Shown here piece by piece: positions 40,699 through 50,248 of a stretch of 64,000 bases of DNA. The DNA is from Christensenella sp. UBA7102 (GTDB lineage: Bacteria; Bacillota; Clostridia; Christensenellales; UBA1750). The position numbers and the translations under genes are program-made. Location: the NCBI GenBank assembly GCA_002492415.1, contig DKYK01000038.1, forward strand, positions 38,216 through 102,215. The letters are read 5' to 3'. The notes beneath the pieces were generated by a model. That model worked only from the letters and a program-made list of their open reading frames with translations, did no database searches and was not told the DNA's origin. How positions within the stretch are numbered: position 1 is the stretch's first letter; every line of letters begins with the position of its first letter.

Positions 40699-41550
40699 TT
40701 ACTCCTTCTCGGCGTTCTCCTTGATCATGGCCATCGCCTTTTCGTACTGGTCCTTCTTCCACTCCTCACGCACCCACGGAATCTTGTCGTGGCCCTCGAG
40801 CATGCCGGGCAGGATCAGGCCGCCGTCCACGCGCACGGTGATGCCGGTGATGTAAGAAGCGTTTTCACTGGCCAGGAAGGCCACCACTTCGCCGTTCTCG
40901 CGGGGGGTGCCCACGCGGTGCAGCGGGATGGACTCTGCCACAAAGGGCGACTTGACCAGGTCCTCGCGGCCGGGCCGGGGCGTCCAGGTGGCGCCGGGCG
41001 CAACGCAGTTGACACGGATATTATAGGCGGACAGGTCCAGCGCCATGGACTCGGTGGCGCGCTTGACGCAGGCCTTGAAGCCGCCGTAGAGATAATCGTC
41101 CGGATAAGCCATTTCCGCGCGGGAGGAGGTGATGAAGATGATGTTGCCCTCAATCTTGTCGGCGACCATGTGCCGCGCGGCAGCGCCTGCGCACAGCATG
41201 TAGTTGCGGAAGTTGACGGTGTAGACCTCGTCCACGTTCTCGGGCGTGATGGTCAGAATGGAGCCGCGGAAACCGCCGTTGCCCGCGTTGCACACCATCA
41301 GGTCCAGACGTCCGCCCAGATCCTTGTGCGCCTGATCAACGATGCGCTGAGGCACCTCGGCCTTTTCCAGGCTGGCCTGGTAGATGAAGCACTTGCGGCC
41401 CAGGGCCTCGATCTGCTTCTGCGTATCTTCCGCACCCTCTCTGCGGCTGTTGTAGGTGATGGCAACGTCATAGCCGTGCTCCGCCAGCACGATGGCAATG
41501 CCCTGACCGATGTTGTGGCTTCCGCCCGTGACCAAAGCTGTCTTGTTCAT
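40699..41550 (-). CDS. SDR family oxidoreductase
   Basis: 283 residues, classical short-chain dehydrogenase. NAD(P) loop TGGSHNIGQGIA, MVCNAGNGGF (NAG motif), catalytic Ser in ITSSRAEM and YGGFK (Tyr, Lys). After the usual end (ITVRVDGGLILPG) it has a 30-residue charged tail LEGHDKIPWVREEWKKDQYEKAM. AGGAGGGTTTTCAC precedes the ATG. First gene of an operon with the AAC(3)-like gene. Substrate unknown. Confidence 0.92.
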   Translation of the reverse strand: MNKTALVTGGSHNIGQGIAIVLAEHGYDVAITYNSRREGAEDTQKQIEALGRKCFIYQASLEKAEVPQRIVDQAHKDLGGRLDLMVCNAGNGGFRGSILTITPENVDEVYTVNFRNYMLCAGAAARHMVADKIEGNIIFITSSRAEMAYPDDYLYGGFKACVKRATESMALDLSAYNIRVNCVAPGATWTPRPGREDLVKSPFVAESIPLHRVGTPRENGEVVAFLASENASYITGITVRVDGGLILPGMLEGHDKIPWVREEWKKDQYEKAMAMIKENAEKE

Positions 41551-41604
41551 GTGAAAACCCTCCTAAATAGATGTGCAAAATTGTCTATGGTTCTGCTTAA
41601 TCAA

Positions 41605-41632
41605 AGTATAACACAAACCTTTCTATTGTCAA
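41605..41632 (-). promoter_or_regulatory. Sigma-A promoter for the SDR-AAC(3) operon
   Basis: Minus strand TTGACA (41632-41627), 16 bases, TATACT (41610-41605). Confidence 0.75.
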
Positions 41633-41672
41633 TATCATGCTTTTATAGGATTTCAGTGTATAAGGATTCTAG

Positions 41673-41702
41673 TTGAATTTCCCACGGCAGATGCTGTATA
41701 AT
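41673..41702 (+). promoter_or_regulatory. Sigma-A promoter for the lactonase gene
   Basis: TTGAAT (41673-41678), 18 bases, TATAAT (41697-41702). Confidence 0.7.
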
Positions 41703-41746
41703 AAATGCAGAAAGACCCACGCAACGGCATAAGGAGGCACACCACT

Positions 41747-42793
41747 ATGGCAAAAATCATGGCCTATATCGGCACCTATTCCAAGGGCGAACACGGCGGC
41801 ATCTTCCGCGCGCTCGTGGACGATGAGGCGGGTACGCTGGAGATCATCGATACCACGGATGTTGAAAACCCTTCGCACCTGGCCCTCTCCCCCGACGGCA
41901 AATTCCTCTACGCCGCGTCCGAGACCGGTGAGTTTCGCGGGCGCAACGGCGGCGCGGTAGCAGCCTGCGCAGTGGCGCCCGACGGCGCGCTGTCTCTGCT
42001 CAACCTGGCGGGCACACAGGGCAAACATCCCTGCTATGCCGCCGTTTCCCCCGATGGCAAATTCGTCTACGCGGCCAACTATTCCGAGGGCACGGCAACT
42101 GTATTTGCCACAGAAAACGGCGCGCTCAAAGAGGATCCCATGGTGGTCGTCCATCAAGGCAAGGGGGCCAATCCCAAGCGTCAGGAGAAGCCGCATGTCC
42201 ACATCACTCGCGTCACGCCTGACGGCAAGTATCTGGCCGTGTGCGATCTGGGCATCGACGCGGTGGTGCTCTATCCGCTGTGCGCTGCCTGCGGCCTGAA
42301 TAAAAACACAGGCTCCTTCGTGCGCACGCCTGATGGCGACGGTCCCCGTCACATCGAATTTTCTCCCGATGGTAAGTTCGCCTATGTCGTGACCGAGATG
42401 GGCTGCACCGTGCGCGCCTACGCCTACGAGGACGGCCGTCTCACCTTCCTGTCCGCCACGCCCACGCTGCCCGCAGATTTTGACGGCTTCAACATCGACG
42501 CCGCCATCCACTTCGCGCCCGACGGCAAGACGCTGGTCGTCTCCAATCGCGGTCACGACAGCCTGGCGCTGTTCGACGCAGACGGCGGCACGCTCACGCT
42601 CAAGCAGATTGTCAAGGTAGGCGGCAAGACTCCGCGCGAGTTCGCCTACACGCCCAACGGCAAGTTCGTGTTTGTCTGCAACCAGGATTCCGCGGACATC
42701 ACTGTGCTGCGCGCCTGCCCCGAGACCGGCGAGCTCACCCTCACCGATGCAAAATACGACCTTCCCAAGCCCGTCAGCCTCATCTGGCGTTAA
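41747..42793 (+). CDS. Lactonase family protein (6-phosphogluconolactonase-like beta-propeller)
   Basis: 348 residues, seven-bladed propeller of the YbhE/Pgl lactonase family. Repeated blades carry SPDGKFLYAA, SPDGKFVYAAN, TPDGKYLAVCDLG, SPDGKFAYVVTE, APDGKTLVVSNRGHDS and TPNGKFVFVCNQDS. The NRGHDS box is strongly conserved in the family. AAGGAGGCACACCACT precedes the ATG. It probably hydrolyses 6-phosphogluconolactone or a related lactone. Single gene with its own promoter and terminator. Confidence 0.93.
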   Translation: MAKIMAYIGTYSKGEHGGIFRALVDDEAGTLEIIDTTDVENPSHLALSPDGKFLYAASETGEFRGRNGGAVAACAVAPDGALSLLNLAGTQGKHPCYAAVSPDGKFVYAANYSEGTATVFATENGALKEDPMVVVHQGKGANPKRQEKPHVHITRVTPDGKYLAVCDLGIDAVVLYPLCAACGLNKNTGSFVRTPDGDGPRHIEFSPDGKFAYVVTEMGCTVRAYAYEDGRLTFLSATPTLPADFDGFNIDAAIHFAPDGKTLVVSNRGHDSLALFDADGGTLTLKQIVKVGGKTPREFAYTPNGKFVFVCNQDSADITVLRACPETGELTLTDAKYDLPKPVSLIWR

Positions 42794-42817
42794 GCCGCTT
42801 GGCCGCTTGCCCAGGAT

Positions 42818-42880
42818 ATAGGCCCCTGTCTGCAAGGCCGTTTCGTCGCGCAGACAGGGGCCTATGCTTTCCATGCCCTA
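42818..42880 (+). terminator. Hairpin terminator after the lactonase gene
   Basis: Perfect 15-base stem (42819-42833 with 42850-42864) and a weakly U-rich tail TGCTTTCC. Confidence 0.75.
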
Positions 42881-43253
42881 ACTTTTTTTCGGAATCGTGT
42901 ATCCATGGGATCAATCTGGTAATACGGATAACATTCGTTGCAAGCGGGTGCAGCAACCTCCTGTGAAAAATAGGCGCAGCAGCCTGAGCACAAGAATTAT
43001 GAAGAAAACTATATCAAGATGTCAAACAACAGGCAGAATCTTTTTAAGTACACAGGAAAATTCGCAAAGACGCATCTTCCTACAACCGCAACTCGGCTGA
43101 GCAAAGCATTGATCTTGACGGACAGGCCATTGAAGTGCTATGATCAGCTACTGTATCGAAGCAGGCAAACAGTGGTGGCGCAGATCAGTACGTAAATCAA
43201 AAGCTTTCGGTGGAATCGATTTCCAAATCCAAATTTGCAGGAGGTATTTTGTC
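42881..43253. other. AT-richer stretch without an intact gene
   Basis: About 370 bases with composition unlike the neighbours. Two frames read plausible but interrupted peptides: EHKNYEENYIKMSNNRQN (about 42985-43040) and KIRKDASSYNRNSAEQSI (about 43060-43115), with stops between and no ribosome site. It looks like a decayed gene or imported DNA. A promoter for the following GNAT gene lies at 43115-43144. Confidence 0.4.
43115..43144 (+). promoter_or_regulatory. Possible promoter for the GNAT gene
   Basis: TTGACG (43115-43120), 18 bases, TATGAT (43139-43144), about 110 bases before the start codon. Confidence 0.45.
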
Positions 43254-43700
43254 ATGAAAGTATTACGGGGAACGGCATCTGATATAGAGCCCTGGATGGA
43301 ATTGGTCCGGCGCGTAAGCTGGAATTTTCCCGGGCTGGAAACCGAGGAGAGCATAGCGGAGCACGCGCAGACCGTATTGGGGTTTATGAGTAAGAGACAA
43401 GCGTTGTGCGTAAAATGCGGCAGTAGGATTGCAGGCGTAATCCTGTTTTCCCGAAGTCATAATATGATCTGCTGCCTGGCCGTAGCGCCGGAATACAGGC
43501 AGCGCGGCATCGGTTCGCTTCTTCTGAAAGAAGCGCTTGATGAATTGGACAGAAGCAAGGAGATTTCCGTATCAACATTTCGCGAAAATGATGAAAAGGG
43601 AGCGGCTCCAAGAGCGTTGTACAAAAAATTCGGGTTTCAAGAAGCCGAACTCATCGAGGAGTTCGGCTATCCAAACCAAAGATTCATTCTGTATCCCTGA
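43254..43700 (+). CDS. GNAT family N-acetyltransferase
   Basis: 148 residues. Motif A CCLAVAPEYRQRGIGSLLLKEAL holds the Q/R-x-x-G-I-G acetyl-CoA loop, and ALYKKFGFQEAELIEEFGYPNQRFILYP is the usual C-terminal strand pair. CAGGAGGTATTTTGTC precedes the ATG at 43254; longer frames cross the degraded region. GC content is lower than in neighbours, in line with the AT-richer leader and possible recent acquisition. Confidence 0.88.
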   Translation: MKVLRGTASDIEPWMELVRRVSWNFPGLETEESIAEHAQTVLGFMSKRQALCVKCGSRIAGVILFSRSHNMICCLAVAPEYRQRGIGSLLLKEALDELDRSKEISVSTFRENDEKGAAPRALYKKFGFQEAELIEEFGYPNQRFILYP

Positions 43701-43729
43701 AAGGTTCTCCCCTGCTTGGGGACAATCCG

Positions 43730-43769
43730 ACAAAGGAGCCCCTGCCTCATTGCAAGGGCTCCTTTGTCA
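43730..43769. terminator. Hairpin between the convergent GNAT gene and ABC permease
   Basis: GACAAAGGAGCCC pairs with GGGCTCCTTTGTC (43730-43769, plus inner TGC/GCA). No long U-tract on either strand. Confidence 0.6.
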
Positions 43770-43777
43770 TGTTCAAA

Positions 43778-46700
43778 TCACTCGACGCTCTTCAGGCTCT
43801 CCACCATGTCGATTTTCTTCAAGCTGAAATACATGAAAAAATTGACGATCACGGCGAATACGCCCGTGAGCGCGGCGCTGTACAGGTAGGACAACGCGCC
43901 GATCTCCTGGCCGAACATGATCATATCCACCTCACAGGTGCGGATCACGAACTGGTGCAGCACCACGCCGATGGCCATGCCCAGCAGGATGCCGATGCCC
44001 GTCAGCCAGATGTTTTCGCGGTAGACGTACATCGCCACTTCGCCGTCGTGGCAGCCCAGCACCTTGAGCGTCGCCAGCTCCCTTCTGCGCTCGATGATGG
44101 CGATGTTGTTCAGATTGTACAGCACCACGAACGCCAGCAGCGCCGCGGCCGCGACCAGCACCCACACCACCAGGTCCAGGCTGTGCATCATGTTGGCCAC
44201 CTGCTCCTCCAGGTCGCTGACGAAAGACACGCCGCCCACATCCGGTATGCACAGCAACGCCTTGCCCAGCGCGTCCTGTCCTTCCATGCCTGTATTCGTT
44301 CGCAGAAACACCGTATCGTACTCCGGCGTCTCGCCGTACAACGTCTCATACAGCTCCGGCGTGATGTAGACGTAGTGGTACAGGTAGTTCTCGGCAACGC
44401 CCGTCACCGTCGCGCGCACTGCCTGCGTCTCGTCCCGCATCAACTCGATCTCATCGCCGATGGAGACCTCCAGCAGCCGTGCCGCCTTCTCGGTGAGCAC
44501 CACGCCCTCCCCGGTCAGCTGTACGGGCTGCCCTCTTCGCGTCTGCAGGCTCACGATCTGCCCCAGGTCCTCCGACCTTTCGGGCACGAACAGGTTGACG
44601 GACTTGGTTACGCCGTTCGCCCGCGCGTCGATCACCGTCACCTGTGCCGACAGCTGTGCATCTACCGCATCCAGCTGCGCGATGTTGCGCTCCACTTCGG
44701 GCAGCTGATCCAACTCGCCCGCATCCACGTTCACACTCGCATCGTAAGTCCACACGGTGCTGTACTGCTTGTTGACGATCTCCGCGATAGAGTCCCGCAG
44801 GCCAAATCCCACCAGCAGCAGCCCCATGCAGGCGCCAATGCCGAACAGCGTCATCAGCAGCCGTTTTTTGTACCGGAACAGGTTACGGAAGGTGGCCTTT
44901 GCGGTAAAGCTCATGCGCCGCCAAAGTGCGGGAATGTACTCCAGCACCACGCGCTTGCCCTCGGGCGGCGCCGCGGGGCGCATCAGCTGCGCGGGCGTCT
45001 CGGACAGCTGTGCATAGCAGGCCACGAGCGTCGCGCCCGCTACGCACGCCACTGCAAGGGCCACCGCCGACAGCGATAGACCCCATTGCACCGGCATCAG
45101 CATCACCGTGAGGTTGACATACAGCATGCGATAGGCCGTCATGATCACATAGGGGAACAGCGCCGACCCCACCGGGATTCCGATCAGGCCGCCCAGCACC
45201 GCCGCCAGCAGCGCATAGCCAAGATACTTACCTGCAATGGCCGCCTTGGAGTAGCCCAGCGCCTTCATTGTGCCCACCTGCAGACGGCCTTCCTCCACCA
45301 TGCGCGTCATGGTCGTCAGCGCCACCAGCGCTGCCACCAGGAAGAAGATCGCGGGGAATACCCTGCCCAGCGCGCCGATGCGCTCGGCATCCAGGCCAAA
45401 CTCCACATAGGACTGTATGGACTCCCGATCCAGCACATACCACTCGGGTCTTTCCAGATCTGCAAGCTCCTGCTCGGCGTCTTCCACCTTGCGCTTGGCA
45501 TCGTCAATGTCATGCTGTGCGTCTGCGCTCTTTTCGTCGAATTCTGTCCTGGCCTCCTCGTACTCCGCCAGCGCATCCTCGTATTCCTTTCGACCGTCTT
45601 CGAGTTCCTGTCGGCCCTCTTCCAGTTCCTTTTCCGCCTTGTTCACCTCGGCCCAGCCCTTGTCGATCTCTGTCTGCCCATCCAGCAGCTGCTGTTCGCT
45701 CTGCTGAATCTGCTGCAGCGCATCGTCGTACTCGGTCTGCGCATCGGCGAGCTGCGCGCGCCCGCTCGAAATTCTTTGATCGGCGGCGTTCAGCTGCGCA
45801 TAGCCATCGGCAATGGCGTCGCGCGTGGGCTGCAATGCGCCGTCGATCACCGCGGTCAGCGTCTCATCGGTTGCAGGCGTCCCTTGCAGCGCACCGTCCA
45901 CCTGCGGCAGAATCTGCCCATAAAACTGCAGGGCACTGTTCTGCTCGTCGGTCAGTGAATAGCCCGCGTCCTGCGCCGCCTTCAGCGCGCCATAGTTGGT
46001 TTGCGCCTGGGTATAGCCTTCTGCGCTCTTGAGCGCCTCCGCTTGCGCAGCATAGGCGTTGAACTGCGCGCTCTGCTCATCCAGCTGACGGCGGCTGTTG
46101 CTCGCCTGCGCCTCGCCGCTGCTCAGCTCGCTGCGCGCGTCGGCCAGCTCCTGCGCCGCAATGCCCAACTCCTCCTTGGCGGCGTTCAGCTCTTCCCAGC
46201 CCTCGTCAACCTTCTTCTGCTGCTTTCTCAGCTCATGCTTAGCATCGGCAATCTCTGCTTCGCCGTCCGCGATTTCCTGCTCGCCGTCGGCAATCTCCTG
46301 CGCCGCGTCGTCCAGCTTGACCTGCGCGTCGGCCAGCTTCTGTTCGGCGTCTGCAAGCTCCGCCTCGCCGTCGGCAATCTCCTGCTTTGCATCGGCGATC
46401 TTCTCCGCCGCCTCTGTCTGCACCTGTTGGTAGCGGATCTCACACCGTTCCCCGGCGATGGCCTCAATGCGGTCCTGCACATTATCAATATAGCTCTTAT
46501 ATCCGTCCTCATAGCAGTTCAGTCCGTCCGCACCGTCGCACGTCAGGTACGCCACGGTATAGACCTCCATGGAGAAGCTCTCCGGCGGCACGCAAAGGAA
46601 GTACTGTACGTCGCCATTGCTGATGTCGGCAGTTCCGCGGTCAAAATTCAGGTACCAGGCATAGCTGCCCGCGCCCACCACGGTAAAACTCTCCTCCGCC

Positions 46701-47191
46701 AGCGTGTCGGACAGCGCCTCATCTTCTCTGCCCGACGACAGCTGAATGCGGTCGCCCAGCGAAATGCCCGCGCTGTCCATAATCCGCTCATCCAGAAAGC
46801 ATTCGTCGGGCGCGCTGGGCAGGCGGCCCTGCGTCAGCGTCACCTGGTTCATGTCCCCCGCCAGCGAGATCACGTTGACCACGGACTGCACGCCGTCGCG
46901 CTCGCTCAGCGCAAAGGCCGTATAGCCGCCTACAGCCTGCGTCACGCCCTCGATGCGCCCGAGCGCCTCTACATCCTCCTGCGTGATGCCCATCTCGCCC
47001 AGCACGCGGACGTCCATCAGGTTGATGTCGTCATAGAGCGCATCGGCGCTCATCTGCATGTCGGGCTGGGAAGACCGGATGCCCGTGTAAAATGCCACGC
47101 CCAGCGCCACGATGCACAGTATGGAGAGAAACCGGTTCAGACTGCCACGGATCTCCCGGAAAAAATCCTTGCCCAACGCATTTTTCTTCAT
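43778..47191 (-). CDS. Large FtsX-type ABC transporter permease with periplasmic-side coiled coil
   Basis: 1137 residues. One N-terminal helix (about 20-42), a MacB-like extracytoplasmic region, then a very long heptad-rich coiled coil (about 250-580) built of repeats such as EIADGEAELADAEQKLADAQ. This is followed by FtsX helices (about 600-740), a second extracellular domain, and a final three-helix FtsX block (RRELATLKVLGCHDGEVAMYVYRENIWLTGIGILLG). The ATPase gene is directly upstream. Such Firmicute systems export or expel membrane-active compounds or lipoproteins; the substrate is not known. Confidence 0.93.
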   Translation of the reverse strand: MKKNALGKDFFREIRGSLNRFLSILCIVALGVAFYTGIRSSQPDMQMSADALYDDINLMDVRVLGEMGITQEDVEALGRIEGVTQAVGGYTAFALSERDGVQSVVNVISLAGDMNQVTLTQGRLPSAPDECFLDERIMDSAGISLGDRIQLSSGREDEALSDTLAEESFTVVGAGSYAWYLNFDRGTADISNGDVQYFLCVPPESFSMEVYTVAYLTCDGADGLNCYEDGYKSYIDNVQDRIEAIAGERCEIRYQQVQTEAAEKIADAKQEIADGEAELADAEQKLADAQVKLDDAAQEIADGEQEIADGEAEIADAKHELRKQQKKVDEGWEELNAAKEELGIAAQELADARSELSSGEAQASNSRRQLDEQSAQFNAYAAQAEALKSAEGYTQAQTNYGALKAAQDAGYSLTDEQNSALQFYGQILPQVDGALQGTPATDETLTAVIDGALQPTRDAIADGYAQLNAADQRISSGRAQLADAQTEYDDALQQIQQSEQQLLDGQTEIDKGWAEVNKAEKELEEGRQELEDGRKEYEDALAEYEEARTEFDEKSADAQHDIDDAKRKVEDAEQELADLERPEWYVLDRESIQSYVEFGLDAERIGALGRVFPAIFFLVAALVALTTMTRMVEEGRLQVGTMKALGYSKAAIAGKYLGYALLAAVLGGLIGIPVGSALFPYVIMTAYRMLYVNLTVMLMPVQWGLSLSAVALAVACVAGATLVACYAQLSETPAQLMRPAAPPEGKRVVLEYIPALWRRMSFTAKATFRNLFRYKKRLLMTLFGIGACMGLLLVGFGLRDSIAEIVNKQYSTVWTYDASVNVDAGELDQLPEVERNIAQLDAVDAQLSAQVTVIDARANGVTKSVNLFVPERSEDLGQIVSLQTRRGQPVQLTGEGVVLTEKAARLLEVSIGDEIELMRDETQAVRATVTGVAENYLYHYVYITPELYETLYGETPEYDTVFLRTNTGMEGQDALGKALLCIPDVGGVSFVSDLEEQVANMMHSLDLVVWVLVAAAALLAFVVLYNLNNIAIIERRRELATLKVLGCHDGEVAMYVYRENIWLTGIGILLGMAIGVVLHQFVIRTCEVDMIMFGQEIGALSYLYSAALTGVFAVIVNFFMYFSLKKIDMVESLKSVE

Positions 47192-47198
47192 GCCGCTC

Positions 47199-47900
47199 TC
47201 ACCACTCTATATTCTCCACGGGTGTGGGATGCTCGTTCAGCCGCATGCGCACGCACTTGCCGTTCTTGATCTCAATCACGCGGTCGGCCATGGGCGCGAT
47301 GGCGGAGTTGTGCGTGATGACCACCACCGTCATGCCTTTGAGCCGGCAGGTATCCTGCAAAAGCTTTAAGATCGCCTTGCCCGTCTGGTAGTCCAGCGCG
47401 CCGGTGGGTTCGTCGCACAGCATCAGCTTGGGGTTCTTTGCCAGCGCACGCGCGATGGACACCCTCTGCTGCTCGCCGCCCGACAGTCGCGCCGGAAAAT
47501 TGCCCGCGCGCTCGGCCAGCCCCACCTCGCGCAGCACCTCCTGCGCGTCCAACGGATCCTTGCAGATCTGCAGCGCCAGCTCCACGTTCTCCAACGCCGT
47601 CAGGTTCTGCACCAAATTGTAGAACTGAAACACGAAACCAATATCGTCGCGGCGGTACTGTGTCAGCTGCCGGGGCGTGAACTGCGCCACATCCTGTCCG
47701 TCCACGATCACCTTGCCCGAGGTCGCCGCATCCATGCCGCCCAATATGTTGAGCACCGTGGTCTTGCCCGCGCCGCTGGGTCCGAGGATCACCGCGAATT
47801 CGCCCCTTTCAATCTCAAAGCTCACGCCGTCGGCTGCCTTGATGACCATCTCGCCCATCTTATAGGTCTTAGTCACATTTTCCAGGCTGACAAACGCCAT
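47199..47900 (-). CDS. ABC transporter ATP-binding protein (MacB/LolD type)
   Basis: 233 residues. Walker [11 protein letters not shown]-loop [18 protein letters not shown], signature [15 protein letters not shown], Walker [14 protein letters not shown] and H-loop VITHNSAIA are intact. The ATG at 47900 follows GGGGAGGGATGGTC. Seven bases separate it from the permease gene, which it must energise. The regulator is not adjacent; a TATAAT-type minus-strand -10 lies about 40 bases upstream without a good -35. Confidence 0.96.
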   Translation of the reverse strand: MAFVSLENVTKTYKMGEMVIKAADGVSFEIERGEFAVILGPSGAGKTTVLNILGGMDAATSGKVIVDGQDVAQFTPRQLTQYRRDDIGFVFQFYNLVQNLTALENVELALQICKDPLDAQEVLREVGLAERAGNFPARLSGGEQQRVSIARALAKNPKLMLCDEPTGALDYQTGKAILKLLQDTCRLKGMTVVVITHNSAIAPMADRVIEIKNGKCVRMRLNEHPTPVENIEW

Positions 47901-47940
47901 GACCATCCCTCCCCGTCGCTCTTTTTACAGTTTGATTATA

Positions 47941-47981
47941 CATCAAACAAAGCGGCTGGGGAAAGCCTCTCCAGCCGCTTT
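47941..47981 (-). terminator. Terminator after hflC
   Basis: AAAGCGGCTGG and CCAGCCGCTTT (47949-47959 and 47971-47981), minus-strand tail TGTTTGATG. Confidence 0.75.
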
Positions 47982-48038
47982 TGTCCACTATTTACACTTT
48001 ATTCACGTCTCGGAAACAAACTCCGTTCTGCGGATTTC

Positions 48039-49094
48039 TCACTGCGCACCGGCTGCGTGGACATCGTCCACTTCGCTGGCCCACCTGAGCACATCCGCCC
48101 ACAGCGGATGGTCCTCGTCCAGCACCAGCGTGGCGTTTTCCTCCAGCATGTTCTCCAGCGCCTGCAGCGAGCGCCAGTAGGTGTAGAACTCCGCATCCTT
48201 GCCATAAGCCTCGGCGTAAATGCGCAGCGCTTCGGCGTCGCCCTCACCTTTGATGCGCTCGGCGTCGCGGATGGCGTCGGACTTGATCACGCGCGCCTCC
48301 TTGTCAGCCTCCGCCACCGCTTTCTGATAGGCCTCCTCGCCCTCGCTGCGCAGCTGCTGCGCCACCTTGGCGCGATTGGCGATCATGCGCTCGTAGGTGG
48401 ACTGCATATTGTTCTCGGGCAGCAGCGTGCGGTTGATCTGAATATCCGCAAAGCGAATACCGCTCTCGCGCACCGTGTCGTTGATCTGCGAAAGCGCCTG
48501 CGCCATCGTCTCGTTGAGCACGTCCTTATTGCTTACAAAGTCCTCTGCCGTCAGGTTGTTGATGTTCTGCACGATCACCGGGAAGACCAGATTGTCCAGA
48601 TACTGCCGCGCCTTGGTCATATTCTGCTGTGTGATGGAGAACAGCGCCGGGTTGCTGATCTGCCACTGGCCGTAGATGGTGACATAATACTGCTTTTTAT
48701 CCTTGGTATTGACGGGCTCGGCGTTGGATGTAAAGGTGTTGAGCCTGCCGTCGTAGATGTTCACCTGCGTCACGAAGGGCAGCTTGAAGCGCAAGCCCTT
48801 GTCCTTGACCACCCTGACATCCTGCAGCTTGGCGCCCGGCGCGTTCATCAGGTCGGGATTCTCGTCCACAAACGTATTCGTGGGCGTCAGCACCACCTCG
48901 CGGATTACACCGAACTGCGAAACCACCGCCTGTTCGTTCTCACCGATGGTGTAGGTGCATGCGCCAAAGAGTATGCCCGCTGTGATCAGCACTGCAAGGA
49001 AGATGGTCACGCTCTTGGCCGTACGCATGGCGTTGCGCCGGTTCAGGTCCACCGGCGGCTTCTGATAGGTATTCGTAGCATGGTTCTGTTCCAT
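48039..49094 (-). CDS. hflC: HflC, FtsH protease modulator
   Basis: 351 residues. One membrane helix (about 28-46) followed by a prohibitin/SPFH domain: ENEQAVVSQFGVI, then LRFKLPFVTQVNIYDGRL and the family stretch RSEGEEAYQKAVAEADKEARVIKSDAIRDAERIKGEGDAEALRIYAEAY. With HflK it forms a membrane cage around FtsH that restrains its proteolysis. It lies 5 bases after hflK. Confidence 0.94.
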   Translation of the reverse strand: MEQNHATNTYQKPPVDLNRRNAMRTAKSVTIFLAVLITAGILFGACTYTIGENEQAVVSQFGVIREVVLTPTNTFVDENPDLMNAPGAKLQDVRVVKDKGLRFKLPFVTQVNIYDGRLNTFTSNAEPVNTKDKKQYYVTIYGQWQISNPALFSITQQNMTKARQYLDNLVFPVIVQNINNLTAEDFVSNKDVLNETMAQALSQINDTVRESGIRFADIQINRTLLPENNMQSTYERMIANRAKVAQQLRSEGEEAYQKAVAEADKEARVIKSDAIRDAERIKGEGDAEALRIYAEAYGKDAEFYTYWRSLQALENMLEENATLVLDEDHPLWADVLRWASEVDDVHAAGAQ

Positions 49095-49099
49095 AATGT

Positions 49100-50038
49100 T
49101 TATTCCCCCTTTGCAGGCTCAATGGGCAGCAGCCGCAGCGTATCCCCGTCGCCGTCGATGACGATCTTGTTTTCGGCCTTTTCCAGTATGCGTTCCATGG
49201 TCTCGATCATCAGGCGCTTGCGCGTGATGGACTGGGAGGAGACATATTCCTCATAGACGGAATTGAAGTTGGCCACATCGCCCGTCGCCTGCGAAATTAC
49301 CTCGGACTTGTAGGCCTCGGCCTCCTGCACCATCTGGTACGCCTCCGACCGCGCCGCCGGAATCACCTCGTTGGAATACTTCTCCGCTTCATCCAGCTTG
49401 CGGGTCTTTTCATTTTTCGCGTTGTTGACATCTTCATATGCGGCGTTGACCTCAGTGGGCACCGTGATGTTCTGGATGCGGATCTCCCGTACCGTCACAC
49501 CGATGCCGTAGCTGTCCAGCATCCGCTGAAAATCCGGAATCACTTCCTGTTCGATGGTGGCCTTGTTCAGCAGCGCGTCGTCGAGCGCTTTGTTCTGTAT
49601 ATTGCGGCGCAGCGCCGTCTCAAAGGCCAGTTTCATCGTGGATTCGGGCTTGTCCACCTCATACAGGTAACTCTGCGCGTCCTGCACCGAATACTGGCAC
49701 ACCGCCTCGACGCGCACCAGGTTGTCGTCGCCCGTGAGCATCAGCGCCTCGTCATTGACGTCGGTGTAGCCGCTCGGATCATCAATGCTCACGCCCGTCT
49801 GTGTGCGGAAGCCCAGCTCCAGCGTGTGGATCTGCGAGGTGGAAACCTTGTCCACCGTCTGCACAAAGGGCACGCGCCAGTAGATGCCCGGCTCCTTCTT
49901 GTCGGTCATCTCCCGAAAAGTCAGCAAAATGGCCTCCTCGCCTTCGTTGACCCGGTAAAAGCCCGAAAGGCCGATCACCGCCGCCACCGCGACCAGAGCG
50001 CACAGCGCGATGGTCCGCCCCAGTTTTTTCTTCTTCAT
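49100..50038 (-). CDS. hflK: HflK, FtsH protease modulator
   Basis: 312 residues. Short basic N-terminus with a helix (about 8-26), then the SPFH domain YRVNEGEEAILLTF, followed by GIYWRVPFVQTVDKVSTSQ and VTVREIRIQNITVPTEV. The characteristic Gly-rich N-terminal extension of E. coli HflK is missing, as in many Firmicute homologues. GAGGAGGAAAAGAGAT precedes the ATG. Forms an operon with hflC. Confidence 0.93.
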   Translation of the reverse strand: MKKKKLGRTIALCALVAVAAVIGLSGFYRVNEGEEAILLTFREMTDKKEPGIYWRVPFVQTVDKVSTSQIHTLELGFRTQTGVSIDDPSGYTDVNDEALMLTGDDNLVRVEAVCQYSVQDAQSYLYEVDKPESTMKLAFETALRRNIQNKALDDALLNKATIEQEVIPDFQRMLDSYGIGVTVREIRIQNITVPTEVNAAYEDVNNAKNEKTRKLDEAEKYSNEVIPAARSEAYQMVQEAEAYKSEVISQATGDVANFNSVYEEYVSSQSITRKRLMIETMERILEKAENKIVIDGDGDTLRLLPIEPAKGE

Positions 50039-50248
50039 ATCTCTTTTCCTCCTCTTATCGGTTCATACCGTGTATCCAGTATAGCAAGGCCCGGATGACC
50101 AGGCAACCGATTTCGTCCCATTTCCGCTTCTTGATGTCCGAAATCCTCGCGCGCGCTGTTGAATTGGCCGCCGAGGTGTGTCCTGCGAAGCCATCTGCAG
50201 CGACGACGGCCAACCCCAACGTTCCCGCCGCTTGCAACTGGAACGCAC

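Noticed and set aside
43769..47269. Several long plus-strand frames opposite the ABC permease, with Leu/Gln/His repeats
   Set aside because: They reflect the coiled-coil repeats of the minus-strand permease read backwards.
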